From the NCBI GenBank assembly GCA_014192625.1, contig BJHM01000006.1, positions 108,024-172,023 on the forward strand: DNA of 64,000 nucleotides, given 5' to 3'. Both the position numbers and the translations under genes were made by a program. The stretch comes from Planctomycetota bacterium. GTDB lineage: Bacteria; Planctomycetota; UBA1135; UBA2386. Under the pieces are notes generated by a model. It had not been told where the DNA came from and made no database searches. It saw nothing but the letters and a program-made list of their open reading frames with translations. Of this stretch, positions 8,525 through 17,601 are shown piece after piece; the stretch's first letter is position 1; every line of letters starts with the position of its first letter.

Positions 8525-9640
8525 ATGCTCTACCTCGACCAGGCGGCCACCAGCTTCCCAAAGCCTGCGCCGGTGCTTATCGCCGTAGAGCGTTGGTTCC
8601 GCGAGTTTGGGGTTTCTGCCGATCGCGGCGACTCACACCGCACCACAAAGGTGCGGCAGATCGTGCTCGAAACACGCAAGCGGCTTGGCAGCCTGTTCGA
8701 CCTGCCCGGCGAACGCGTCGCGTTCACTTCGGGCTGCACCGAATCGCTAAACCTGTTCTTGCGCGGCTTCCTGCGACCTGGGGATCACGTGTTGACCACG
8801 GCATTCGAGCACAGTTCGCTGGTGCGACCCTTGCTGCAACTGCAACGCGAACGCGATCTGACTCTCACCGTGCTACCACCAGATGCACATGGCGGACTCG
8901 ATGCTGCGCGCGTAGCGGAGGTAATCGCGGATTGTCGGCCACGGTTGTTTGCGTTCACGCATGCGAGCAACGTCACCGGCGCTTTGTTCGATGCCGAACT
9001 GTTCTGCAAAATCGCCCGCGCGCACGACTGCACCACCCTGCTCGATGCGAGTCAGACGGCTGGCCACTTCGCGCTCAACGTCGGCGCCGATGCGATCGTC
9101 GGCAGCGCGCACAAGGCGCTGCTTGCCCCGCCGGGGCTTGGTTTTCTGGCCGTTCGGACCGGCGTGCCGTTGGCAACGCAAAAGCAGGGCGGCACTGGCA
9201 GCAGTCGCGCACTCGACAGCCATCCGAGCGAGTGGCCCACCGCCTTTGAAGCTGGCACGGCCAACACCCCAGCGATCTTTGGCCTGCACGCGGCCCTCGG
9301 CCTGCTTGCAAAGCAACCCGCCGGCAGCCTGCTAAAGCCAGCGCTCGATCGCACGCTCGAACTTGCTGCACTACTGGCGGGCGATGCGCGAGTTCGAGTG
9401 TTTTCGCCTCCGCTTGGGGCGCGAACGCCGGTGCTGTCTTTCACCTGCGCAGGGTTCGATCCAGCCGAGCTGGGAGCCATGTTCGATGCCGCGGATATCC
9501 ACGTGCGCACCGGCCATCACTGTGCACCGTGGCTGCACCGCCACCTGGGTACCGAAGCGAGCGGCACGGTCCGCATCAGTCCAGGCGCAGAAATCAGCGC
9601 AGCCGACATTCGCTCGGCAGCGGCAGTCTTGGCGTCATAA
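8525..9640 (+). CDS. Class V PLP-dependent cysteine desulfurase (SufS/CsdA-like)
   Basis: The 371-residue protein starts with YLDQAATSFP and carries an EH pair at 95-96, D174xxQ177 and PLP lysine K197 in GSAHK. The persulfide-forming C333 sits in VRTGHHCAPW, matching the RxGxHCA loop of group II desulfurases. The enzyme takes sulfur from cysteine for Fe-S clusters, thiamine, molybdopterin or thiolation. It begins 31 bases after the E1-like gene and is probably its sulfur donor. Its last 47 bases overlap the end of a gene on the opposite strand. Confidence 0.92.
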   Translation: MLYLDQAATSFPKPAPVLIAVERWFREFGVSADRGDSHRTTKVRQIVLETRKRLGSLFDLPGERVAFTSGCTESLNLFLRGFLRPGDHVLTTAFEHSSLVRPLLQLQRERDLTLTVLPPDAHGGLDAARVAEVIADCRPRLFAFTHASNVTGALFDAELFCKIARAHDCTTLLDASQTAGHFALNVGADAIVGSAHKALLAPPGLGFLAVRTGVPLATQKQGGTGSSRALDSHPSEWPTAFEAGTANTPAIFGLHAALGLLAKQPAGSLLKPALDRTLELAALLAGDARVRVFSPPLGARTPVLSFTCAGFDPAELGAMFDAADIHVRTGHHCAPWLHRHLGTEASGTVRISPGAEISAADIRSAAAVLAS

Positions 9641-11138
9641 GAAAGTCGAACACTTCGACCCCGACATCAAAGAACGATGCCGAGGTACCACTGCTGCCAA
9701 GGCCGCCGCTGGGCAAGTAGCGCTCATGCATCGGAATGTGCTGCTGATACTTCGCACCGGCAAGCGAGCCGGTGAGCACGAGGTCGCGCAACAAAAACCG
9801 CTGCGCCTCGAATAACCCAAGACCCGGGTGACTACCCAGCCGCCACAGCGCGTCCTGCAAGGCCTCGCGCAGAACCGCAGGCGGCACACGATCCAACATC
9901 TGCAACATCTGGTTTAGCGATTCCACTCCGCCTGCGGGCAACCCTGACAGCGGTTTGAGATCAAACTTTTTCGCACCGCTCGCCCACTGCACGAAGGACC
10001 ACTCCGGTAGAGATGGCAACGATGCTTCAATCGGCACAACCTTGGCTTCGCCGAGCAACCGCCACGCCAGTGCCAGCGCAACGTGACCTTGCACCGCAGG
10101 TTCCTGCCCCCACAAGGACCGCTCCGCAATCACCGTCGCCAACGGCCTGCTCAACGCATATTCCACTGCGAGCCGCGCCGGCTGCTCGTCGAGCGGCGAT
10201 GGTTTGGCATTGAGCCAGGTTCCCAGCAGCAAAGCACTCTGCGGCTCCGCAGCAAACAACTGCAGCAACTGCCAAGGCGGGCGCGGCGTAGATTTGCTGA
10301 CTGGGACACTGCCGGCGCGGCTCAGCACCAACGCCGCCGCATTTTTCGCGAGCGAGTAGCTGTCGCTGGACAACTTTAGAATCTCTTTTGCTTGCGAAAC
10401 GACCAGGGCTTCGGGCACTGCCGCTGGCAAACGCAGGCTGCCAAGCATGAGTCCGCGCCAGACCAGTTCGGCGAACCGCGGCGGCGAATCAAATGCCAGA
10501 TAGGGCTTTTGCACTGACTCGGGCACCGGCAAACCCGCGGTCAACAGCGCAGCGATAATGCCAGGGCTCTGCAGCTCGCCCGCCCCAATGCTGCGGCTCA
10601 ACTGCATGATTTCTTTGGCAATCTCCTTGGCAACGGGCGTGCTAGCAACCGCGGGCACTCTGGCTGCCGCCAACAGCAAAAGAATCGCCTGCAATTCATT
10701 GAGCTCCGAGCGGCGGCCGCGCACCCGTTCCCAGAACTTCGGTAGTTCATGCTCCTGCAGGGGGCCGAGTGCGATCAAAAAACACGCCAGCAACGGATCG
10801 TTTTGCTGGGCCGGGTCGATTGCCGCCAGCGCCTGCTCGTCAACGACCATGCCACATGCGATCACTGCTGCGCACATCAACACCATCCGACGACGATCGT
10901 CGGCTTTTTCAACACTGCGCATTTCAAAGAGCAGCGGTGCGATCAAGGCACCCATGTCCTGCGATCGCTGCCAACCCAAGGCGTAGCGATCGATGGGGTC
11001 GATCAGCAGCTCTTTCATCCGGGCACGAAATTTGTCGTCTTTGATCGAAATCTCTCCGACCCCATGACGCACTTGGGCACAGAGAGGTTGAGCCAATGTC
11101 GCTAGGCAGCCGATAACCGAAACGATCACGAGCACCAT
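9594..11138 (-). CDS. Exported alpha-helical protein of unknown function
   Basis: The 514-residue product begins with a clear signal peptide (MVLVIVSVIGCLATLAQPLCAQ). The mature part is Leu/Ala-rich and almost wholly helical, with HEAT- or TPR-like character but no repeat I can define. I do not recognise a family. The ATG at 11138 puts the signal peptide at the N-terminus; an ATG at 11186 would add 16 residues and overlap the start of the divergent sensor gene. The 3' end overlaps the desulfurase gene by 47 bases. Confidence 0.7.
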   Translation of the reverse strand: MVLVIVSVIGCLATLAQPLCAQVRHGVGEISIKDDKFRARMKELLIDPIDRYALGWQRSQDMGALIAPLLFEMRSVEKADDRRRMVLMCAAVIACGMVVDEQALAAIDPAQQNDPLLACFLIALGPLQEHELPKFWERVRGRRSELNELQAILLLLAAARVPAVASTPVAKEIAKEIMQLSRSIGAGELQSPGIIAALLTAGLPVPESVQKPYLAFDSPPRFAELVWRGLMLGSLRLPAAVPEALVVSQAKEILKLSSDSYSLAKNAAALVLSRAGSVPVSKSTPRPPWQLLQLFAAEPQSALLLGTWLNAKPSPLDEQPARLAVEYALSRPLATVIAERSLWGQEPAVQGHVALALAWRLLGEAKVVPIEASLPSLPEWSFVQWASGAKKFDLKPLSGLPAGGVESLNQMLQMLDRVPPAVLREALQDALWRLGSHPGLGLFEAQRFLLRDLVLTGSLAGAKYQQHIPMHERYLPSGGLGSSGTSASFFDVGVEVFDFLMTPRLPLPSECRLR

Positions 11139-11184
11139 TTCTGCTGCGGGTTTTCCGCAGGCATTGGTTCGATCAAACTGCGAC

Positions 11185-14100
11185 ATGAGTCATGCCAAAG
11201 GGATCCTGGAAGCGGAGGAAGTGGAGTTCCTCCTCGAGTCAGGCAACACGAATGGAAAGCAGCATAGTGCCACTGGGGGAACTCAGCAGGTAGTGACCAT
11301 GCGCGGCGACCTGGAGCAGATCCAGCTCGCCGACATTTTTCAGACGCTTGCCACTGCCAAGATGGAAGGCGTCCTCGCGGTACACAACCCGATCGAGCAG
11401 CGCCAAGTCTACTTCCATGATGGCCACGCACGAGTCCTCGTTTCACAACGCACCGCCAACCGCCGCATCGGCCAGCGACTGATCGCCGCCAACCTCATCA
11501 ACACCGAGGACCTGCGCAAGGCATTGGTCTTGCAACGCAAGCAGCAAACACCGCTCGGCGAGATCCTGATCCAGAGCGGCCACGTCACCGAAGAGCAGCT
11601 CGACGACATTCTAGCGCAACAGATCGAGGAAGAGCTCTACGGCCTGTTCACTTGGGAACACGGCGAGTTTGAATTCTATCGCGGTCCTTGCACTGACCAG
11701 GAAACGATTGATCGCCTCGCACAGAGTCCGCGGTTTCCAATTAACTCGCTGCTGCTCGAAGTCGCCCGCCGCTCGGATGAATGGGAGGACATCCTCACCG
11801 CAATCGGCAGCCTCGACGAGATCCCCATCATGGTCGCCGGCGTCGATCCTGAGACCCTGACGGAGCCGCATCGCACGGTGTTGCTCTCAGTTGATGGCAA
11901 GACCAGCTTCCGCGGTCTCGGCGACCAAGCGATGCTGATGCTGTTCGAGTGTGCGCGTGCCGCGCGTGACCTCGTGAAGCAAGGCGCGATCCAGGGTGCT
12001 ACCAATGAACAACTGATCGAAGCGGCTGGTCACCACCTGGAACTAGGCCACAACAAGAACGCGCTGATGATCGCGCACACGCTGCGCAGTCGTGAGGGTG
12101 TGCTACCGCTCAACATCGTCCGCGATCTTGCCACCATCTTGCGCTCATGCAACGAAGGCGACATCGCCTGCCTCGTCGCACTCGAAGCAGCACAGCAACA
12201 GACCGATCCGAGGCTCGCCCTCGATCTCGCGCGCGAAGCATGTGCACACAATCCACGCGACCTCGTCGCGATGAGTTTTCTGCGCACCACGATGATGGCG
12301 CACCTGCCGCCCGATTCGCCAGAGCTACTAAGCACCACACTGGCATTGCTCGACGGGCTGATCGGCGACGGTGAGGCCGACCACGTCCTTACGCTTGTGG
12401 AGGAAATCGAACAGCACGGCACCAAATCGCCGGACATCCTGCTGCGGCAAGCACGCGCGCTGGCGAAGAAAAAGGACATCAACGAAGCCGTCTCGGTGTT
12501 CGTAGCGGCGGCCCAGGCGTTTGGCGCAAATGGTGAACGCAATCGCGAAATCGAAGCCTACGACCTGGCGCTGCGGCTTGATCGCAACCGTAAAGAGATC
12601 CGCCGCGTCCTGCGTCAATTGCAGATGACGCCACGCAAGCGGCTGATGCACTTCATCACCTATGGCGCGGCATGCGTCACCCTGATCACGCTTGTCAGCA
12701 TGTGGATCTCGGCGAGCATGTTTGAAATCCGGCTCAACAAAGCCACCGCAGAAATCGCCCCGATGCTGCTCGCGGGCAATTACCAAGAAGCACGCAAAGC
12801 CAACGCGCGGTGGTTATTGGTGCTCGGCAATACCCCGGAGTCTGCGACGCTTGAAGAAAGCATTCAGCTTGCCGAGTCGCGTGAGGTCACCGAGCGCAAC
12901 GTCGATTTCCGCCGCCGATCGGCACAACGCCTGCATGCTGCAGGAACAGACCTGGAAGCCGGCAGGATCGTGCAAGCCTGCAGCATCTACAACGAGATCG
13001 CCGCAAGCGAAGTGCTGCACATCGAAGCCATCGAGGCAGCAGAAGCGCGCTGCGATGCCTTGACGCGAACCTTTGAGGCCGCTGGCAAAACACTCGGATC
13101 TGGCATGCCTCCACCGCCAGGCTCGCACAGCGATCGCGAGCAACTGGCGATGACCTTGTCATTCCTGCGACAGTACGCAAGCGAAGAATGCCTGCTCGCG
13201 GCCAAAGAACTGCTGACGCTGAACGAAAAGAATCAATTGGTCCTGCCGGTCTCGACGGAATGCAGGCGCCGCGTCTTGGATGCGGCGCGACAAGCGCTGC
13301 CGATGATCGATCGTGGGCATATCCTGCTGCTCGCATACGAGAACGTGGCGGAGCGCAACGACACGCAGCGTCGGCTCGATCCGTTGTTCAAGGCAGCGAT
13401 CGACCACGAAGCCAAGCTCGAGTTCCACGAAGCACTCGACTGCTACCGAAAACTGCTGATCGCCAAGGCCGGCAACAAAGATCTGATCAGCCACTTCGAG
13501 GCCAGAGTCGAGTCGCTCGCGTTAATCGTCGCCGGCCTGGATCGAATTGAAACCGCCACCAAAGCGAACGACTTCCCGACCGCTCAACAGCAGTTGACGA
13601 AACTGCAGCAGCTGGCACCAAAGGTGCCTTTCGACGCCTTCGTCCGCATGCCAGTCACCCTGATAACTTCGATGCCTGGCGCCGCTGTGACGTGGAATGG
13701 CAATCCCATCGGCACAACGCCGTGCGACACATCGTTCATTCGCGGCGCAAACAATGAGATCACCGCCGTCCTGCCGCGTTTCGTGCCAGCCAGAATAAAT
13801 CTGCCGCAGCCAGCGCGTAGTCCGGTGCTGGCCCTCCTGACCTTGCAACACGACGGCGAAGCAGAACTGAGCGACGCAGTCGACCAGCCGTTTGCCATCG
13901 GCAACGATGGCATCGCCTGCGGCATCGACCGCAGTGGCAAAGTGTTCGCGATCGATCTGGCCACTCGTCAACTGCGTTGGCGCATGGTGACCGGCGACAC
14001 CGCGGGCTTTCTGAGCACGCCGTTGCTGCGCGAACGAGAAGTCATTGTTGCGTCGCTCGACGGTACGTTGAGAGCTCTCGATCGCAGCACCGGCAAGCTG

Positions 14101-14805
14101 CTCTGGCAGCATGCGGACCTTGCTACCGAACATGCTCCGACCCTGATCAACGACCGCATCGCACTCGCCACAACCCGCGGGGCACTCGTGTTAGTCGACG
14201 CTGTGACCGGCATCGAGTCGCAGCGCAGCACCCTTTCCTCTGCCGTCTGCGGCGACCTATTGACGATCGGCAGTCGCCTTTTCATTCCGCTGCAAAATGG
14301 CGACGTCGAGGCCCATGACGGCCGTTCTCTGGAGATTCTGTGGCGAGCTGGGCGCGGAACGATGGGGCAAAGCCTGTCGGTATCCGCTGGCTTTCTCGTG
14401 TCCCAGAGTGACGACGGCAAGGTCTGCGTGCGCGATGCGGTGACCGGCACGATTGCCTGGCAAAAAGATCTCGCGGGCTCACCGATCGGCCGGCTTGCGA
14501 GTGATGCGCATTCGCTGCTCATCACCTTGGACGAACGACTGGTGTTGCTCGACGTCCGCAACGGGCAAGAGATCTGGCACACCGTTCGACCGGAGGCTGG
14601 CTTTCTCGCTGCCGCGCAGTTGCTAGGCAACCGGATTGCCGCGCCGATGCGCGATGGCTCGATCTTGGTATTTGCTAGCGATCAGGCCGCACCGCGTTTT
14701 CAACTTGAAGGCGACCGCAAAAACACCGTGCTCGGCATCGATGCCAAAGGCCGCGTGCTGCTGTGTGCTGGCCGCAAGGTCGCAACATTCCGCAACCTGC
14801 CTTGA
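11185..14805 (+). CDS. Multidomain membrane sensor: DUF4388, MshEN-like, TPR, PEGA and PQQ-type propeller
   Basis: The protein has about 1206 residues. Residues 39-90 look like DUF4388 (MRGDLEQIQLADIFQ start). Residues 94-117 and 123-146 are two 24-residue repeats separated by five residues, fitting the RLGxxL..LxxxLxxQ pattern of the c-di-GMP-binding MshEN domain; the second copy has P in place of the first R. Residues 270-480 are helical, TPR-like. One membrane segment lies at about 488-512. Beyond it come more helical repeats, a PEGA domain near 823-870 and six PQQ-propeller-like blades to the end (for example TGKLLWQ and TGTIAWQ). It is probably anchored with the N-terminus in the cytoplasm and the propeller outside. 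The first 19 residues contain an acidic amphipathic peptide reminiscent of FliM-type binding peptides, a weak resemblance. Confidence 0.8.
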   Translation: MSHAKGILEAEEVEFLLESGNTNGKQHSATGGTQQVVTMRGDLEQIQLADIFQTLATAKMEGVLAVHNPIEQRQVYFHDGHARVLVSQRTANRRIGQRLIAANLINTEDLRKALVLQRKQQTPLGEILIQSGHVTEEQLDDILAQQIEEELYGLFTWEHGEFEFYRGPCTDQETIDRLAQSPRFPINSLLLEVARRSDEWEDILTAIGSLDEIPIMVAGVDPETLTEPHRTVLLSVDGKTSFRGLGDQAMLMLFECARAARDLVKQGAIQGATNEQLIEAAGHHLELGHNKNALMIAHTLRSREGVLPLNIVRDLATILRSCNEGDIACLVALEAAQQQTDPRLALDLAREACAHNPRDLVAMSFLRTTMMAHLPPDSPELLSTTLALLDGLIGDGEADHVLTLVEEIEQHGTKSPDILLRQARALAKKKDINEAVSVFVAAAQAFGANGERNREIEAYDLALRLDRNRKEIRRVLRQLQMTPRKRLMHFITYGAACVTLITLVSMWISASMFEIRLNKATAEIAPMLLAGNYQEARKANARWLLVLGNTPESATLEESIQLAESREVTERNVDFRRRSAQRLHAAGTDLEAGRIVQACSIYNEIAASEVLHIEAIEAAEARCDALTRTFEAAGKTLGSGMPPPPGSHSDREQLAMTLSFLRQYASEECLLAAKELLTLNEKNQLVLPVSTECRRRVLDAARQALPMIDRGHILLLAYENVAERNDTQRRLDPLFKAAIDHEAKLEFHEALDCYRKLLIAKAGNKDLISHFEARVESLALIVAGLDRIETATKANDFPTAQQQLTKLQQLAPKVPFDAFVRMPVTLITSMPGAAVTWNGNPIGTTPCDTSFIRGANNEITAVLPRFVPARINLPQPARSPVLALLTLQHDGEAELSDAVDQPFAIGNDGIACGIDRSGKVFAIDLATRQLRWRMVTGDTAGFLSTPLLREREVIVASLDGTLRALDRSTGKLLWQHADLATEHAPTLINDRIALATTRGALVLVDAVTGIESQRSTLSSAVCGDLLTIGSRLFIPLQNGDVEAHDGRSLEILWRAGRGTMGQSLSVSAGFLVSQSDDGKVCVRDAVTGTIAWQKDLAGSPIGRLASDAHSLLITLDERLVLLDVRNGQEIWHTVRPEAGFLAAAQLLGNRIAAPMRDGSILVFASDQAAPRFQLEGDRKNTVLGIDAKGRVLLCAGRKVATFRNLP

Positions 14806-15193
14806 GCCGCACGCATCGTCGTCTTCCCGACGCGACCCCGTCCGAATCTCGCCACTCCTTCGGAGATCCGTCGATTGCTGAGGCTTTATCGATGTCGCAA
14901 GGACCGCAATCGCCGTCGCAAGGAGCCAAACAGCGCACGCAACTAAAATATTTTTTGGACTACCTAGTCGCAGTTTTCAGACTTTCCCCGGTTTCAGTAA
15001 TTCGCTCGAGTTTGAGGTCTAAAAGGTATTTTAGAGCACTTTCAAGATTGGACTACCGGGGCATTCTTACGTTGCCATCGACGCGCATTAGCGCGCTACA
15101 CAGCCGGTTCTGCGGGTGATCTCCGGCGTAACCAACGCCATCGGCACAGGGGTTGCTTTTACCTCGTTGCATCCATCCCGAATTTCAAAACCC
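14806..15193. other. AT-richer intergenic region upstream of the PEP-CTERM gene
   Basis: No gene is supported in these 388 bases. The middle (about 14940-15060) is visibly AT-richer than its surroundings and contains a 10-bp direct repeat TTGGACTACC at 14955-14964 and 15048-15057, which could be a regulator site. A sigma-54-like promoter lies at its right end. Confidence 0.6.
15142..15158 (+). promoter_or_regulatory. Candidate sigma-54 (-24/-12) promoter of the PEP-CTERM gene
   Basis: GGCACA-GGGG-TTGCT places the invariant GG at 15143-15144 and GC at 15155-15156, exactly 12 bases apart. It matches TGGCACG-N4-TTGCW except for C at the first T and A at the seventh base. Transcription would start near 15168, about 26 bases before the ATG at 15194. 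PEP-CTERM genes in other bacteria are often controlled by RpoN with PrsR-type activators, which supports the reading. Confidence 0.5.
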
Positions 15194-15502
15194 ATGCGCC
15201 TCAAACTTATTCTCTCGAGCTTACTGCTCTCCCTTAGCCTCGCATCATGTGCCGATCACTCAGGTGGACTGATTGCATTCGATTCGCCGCAGTTCCCAGT
15301 TGTCCCCGGTGACGAAGCGGCCGTGACCCCGATCATCCCACCCGGCGGTGGCGGTGGCGGTGGCGGTGGAACAGGTGGCGGTGGCGGTGGAGCAGGACCC
15401 GGTTCGCCGGTGCCAGAGCCTGGCACAATGCTGCTAGTCGGCAGTGGCTTTGCAGCCGCCGCATTCCTTCGTCGCCGTCGTCAGCCGCAAGTGACAGCCT
15501 GA
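15194..15502 (+). CDS. Small PEP-CTERM protein with lipoprotein signal
   Basis: The 102-residue precursor starts with a lipoprotein signal peptide ending in SLASC. A short middle follows, then a poly-glycine run interrupted by threonine and alanine (about residues 53-72). The C-terminus is VPEPGTMLLVGSG, a hydrophobic helix and RRRRQ, the standard PEP-CTERM sorting signal cut by exosortase (EpsH family). Such proteins are usually exported and transferred to extracellular polysaccharide. Lipobox and PEP-CTERM together are unusual. No exosortase gene is in the window. The start at 15194 is chosen because the signal peptide begins there. Confidence 0.88.
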   Translation: MRLKLILSSLLLSLSLASCADHSGGLIAFDSPQFPVVPGDEAAVTPIIPPGGGGGGGGGTGGGGGGAGPGSPVPEPGTMLLVGSGFAAAAFLRRRRQPQVTA

Positions 15503-15614
15503 GCTGAGCTAGATCGCAGACTTCAGATGGCCTGGCTAGTTATCAGCCATGCAGTTTTGATTGGCTTTGCAATGGCACTTGTTGGCGAGCACTCGATCCT
15601 TTTCAGTGCGACCT

Positions 15615-16592
15615 GTGAGTGATGAGAACAGCATTGAAGTTCGTCCCGAGCCCGCGCTCGAACTTACTTCACGCATTCCGGGATGGGCAAATGGCAAAGA
15701 TTTGCTGGTCTATCTCGTGTCGCGGTTTCCGTATTTGACGGCGGAAAGCTGGCGCGCAGAACTCGCAGCTGGGCGGGTGTCCATTGCTGGCAAGCGAGTC
15801 GCCACCACGTTGTTGGTAAGGCGCGGCCAAGTGCTCTGCTGGCTTCGCCAAGCTAGCGAACCGGAGGTAGACCGTGACTATCGCGTGGTGCTGCATCACG
15901 ACGAGTTCATCGTCGTCGATAAGCCAGCGCACCTGCCCTGCCACGCAGACGGGGCGTTTGTTCGCAACACGCTCGTGCATCTGCTCGGTCAAAAACTGGG
16001 AAAAGTGCACCTAGTTCATCGACTCGACCGCGAGACCAGCGGCCTGCTCGTCGTCGCTCGCACAGAACGAGCGCGCAGTGCGCTCGAAAAGCAGTTCCGA
16101 AGTGGCACGATCCAAAAAAGTTATCTGGCGGTGGTGCACGGCTTAGTCGACGCAGACTTCATCGCAGATGGCTTCCTTGGGCACGATCTCAAGAGCGCCA
16201 TCGCAGTGCGCCGCTCCGTGGTCGCCGCAACCGCACCGGGTGCAAAAGCCGCGCTTACGGAGGTCGTCGTGATTCAACGGGGCAGCGATCGCACGCTGGT
16301 CCGCATTACTCCACGGACTGGGCGCACGCACCAGATCCGGGTGCACCTAGCTGCGCACGGCCACCCGATTCTCGGCGACAAACTCTACGGCCGCTCCGAT
16401 GACCAGTATCTCGACTTCGTGCGCCATGTGAAGGCGGGCGGCACGGCGCGGTTTGCTCCTGACGGCGGCCCGAATCGACAACTACTCCACGCCAGTCGCC
16501 TTGTATTCAACCACCCGATCGACAAGGTCACCGTTGATTGCGAATCCGCCGTCTCAATTTATATGCAGAGCTACTGCCCAGCACCTTTGTGA
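15615..16592 (+). CDS. RluA-family RNA pseudouridine synthase
   Basis: An N-terminal S4-like RNA-binding segment (AAGRVSIAGKRV) is followed by the pseudouridine synthase core with the catalytic aspartate in HRLDRETSGLLVVAR, and the later TGRTHQIRVHLAAHGHPILGD motif. These are diagnostic for RluA/RluC/RluD enzymes, which convert uridines in rRNA or tRNA. The target cannot be read from the sequence. The start is uncertain: a TTG at 15561 and GTGs at 15606 and 15615 are in frame; 15615 gives about 325 residues. The gene lies 52 bases upstream of the thioredoxin-fold gene. Confidence 0.9.
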   Translation: MSDENSIEVRPEPALELTSRIPGWANGKDLLVYLVSRFPYLTAESWRAELAAGRVSIAGKRVATTLLVRRGQVLCWLRQASEPEVDRDYRVVLHHDEFIVVDKPAHLPCHADGAFVRNTLVHLLGQKLGKVHLVHRLDRETSGLLVVARTERARSALEKQFRSGTIQKSYLAVVHGLVDADFIADGFLGHDLKSAIAVRRSVVAATAPGAKAALTEVVVIQRGSDRTLVRITPRTGRTHQIRVHLAAHGHPILGDKLYGRSDDQYLDFVRHVKAGGTARFAPDGGPNRQLLHASRLVFNHPIDKVTVDCESAVSIYMQSYCPAPL

Positions 16593-16644
16593 CCTAAGTA
16601 GAGATAGACTTACTGTTCGCTTGTCACCTGATGCGACCAATCTC

Positions 16645-17601
16645 GTGTTAATTGGTTTCCCCTCAATCTGGACTGTTGCGCGGACTTGGCAATGCCAAGT
16701 CGTTGGCAGCTTGCTCTTTCTCTGCAACGCATCGCCATGCCAGCAAGCCCCCCGCAATGAAACTGGCCAAACAACCGCAATCGCCCGTTCGGCATTGGCG
16801 GACCAGGCATCCGTGCCCGCGCTGCGGCTAGTTTCGCCAGCGCAGCAGCAGCCCGACGCAAAGCCCACTTTGGAAAAGGCGGTCCCCGCCGAAGCTAGTT
16901 TCCAAAACCCCGGCGGTCTCTATCAGCAGTTTGGCTTGCAACTACTGAATCACCTGATGAGCAGAAGCCTTGATATCGCCACCACGCACCGTGAGACCCT
17001 AGCCCTCAAAGACTGTCACCCATCAGAAAAAAGGCGCGCCTACCAGCTGTATCACATCGCGAAGTTGCTTGGGTCCGCCGGGGACTCTCTAGCTGCGCGG
17101 CAATTCCTGAAGGCAATCATCTTGGAAAAAGGGGACGACGAGTGCGTCAGCAGTGCACAAGTTTTATTGGCGATAGCTGACGAAATCGCGAATCCTGAAA
17201 TCGGCAGCGGCATAGTTAATTTTAATAATCTAAGTGATCTCAACAAGCAGCACGTGGTGCTGCCAGATGGCCCCACCATGGTGGTGTTCTTCTCGTGCTC
17301 ACATACGCCAGCACTGCGTCGGCTTTCCCAAATAGCAAAGGCCTGGCTTTTGGCTGGGCAGACCGCGCAATCAATGGTTGCCTTTGCGCTGGAAAGCGAC
17401 GTGGATCAGATAAAGCAGGCCACCGATCCGTACAAACTGCAATGCCATCTGATCCCATGCGATCGCGGGTTCTTGAACCCAGTGTGGCGAGGACTCGACG
17501 TGCGAGCTGTGCCGTCAACCTACTTGTTGTCAAGCAACCACACTCTGCTCGCTAGTAACCTGCTCGACCGCCACTTAAAAAGTCTGCTCTCTTCCCGCTG
17601 A
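16645..17601 (+). CDS. Exported thioredoxin-fold protein with a degenerate active site
   Basis: An N-terminal hydrophobic stretch (QVVGSLLFLCNASPC) probably serves as an export signal. The centre is helical (QLYHIAKLLGSAGDSLAARQF resembles a TPR hairpin). The C-terminal third has a thioredoxin-like plan: TMVVFFSCSHTPALRRL for the active-site strand and helix, and VRAVPSTYLL for the cis-proline loop. CSHT replaces CxxC, leaving a single cysteine, so disulfide exchange is unlikely. In-frame starts exist at GTG 16645 and TTG 16621; the former leaves the shorter N-region. Confidence 0.65.
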   Translation: MLIGFPSIWTVARTWQCQVVGSLLFLCNASPCQQAPRNETGQTTAIARSALADQASVPALRLVSPAQQQPDAKPTLEKAVPAEASFQNPGGLYQQFGLQLLNHLMSRSLDIATTHRETLALKDCHPSEKRRAYQLYHIAKLLGSAGDSLAARQFLKAIILEKGDDECVSSAQVLLAIADEIANPEIGSGIVNFNNLSDLNKQHVVLPDGPTMVVFFSCSHTPALRRLSQIAKAWLLAGQTAQSMVAFALESDVDQIKQATDPYKLQCHLIPCDRGFLNPVWRGLDVRAVPSTYLLSSNHTLLASNLLDRHLKSLLSSR

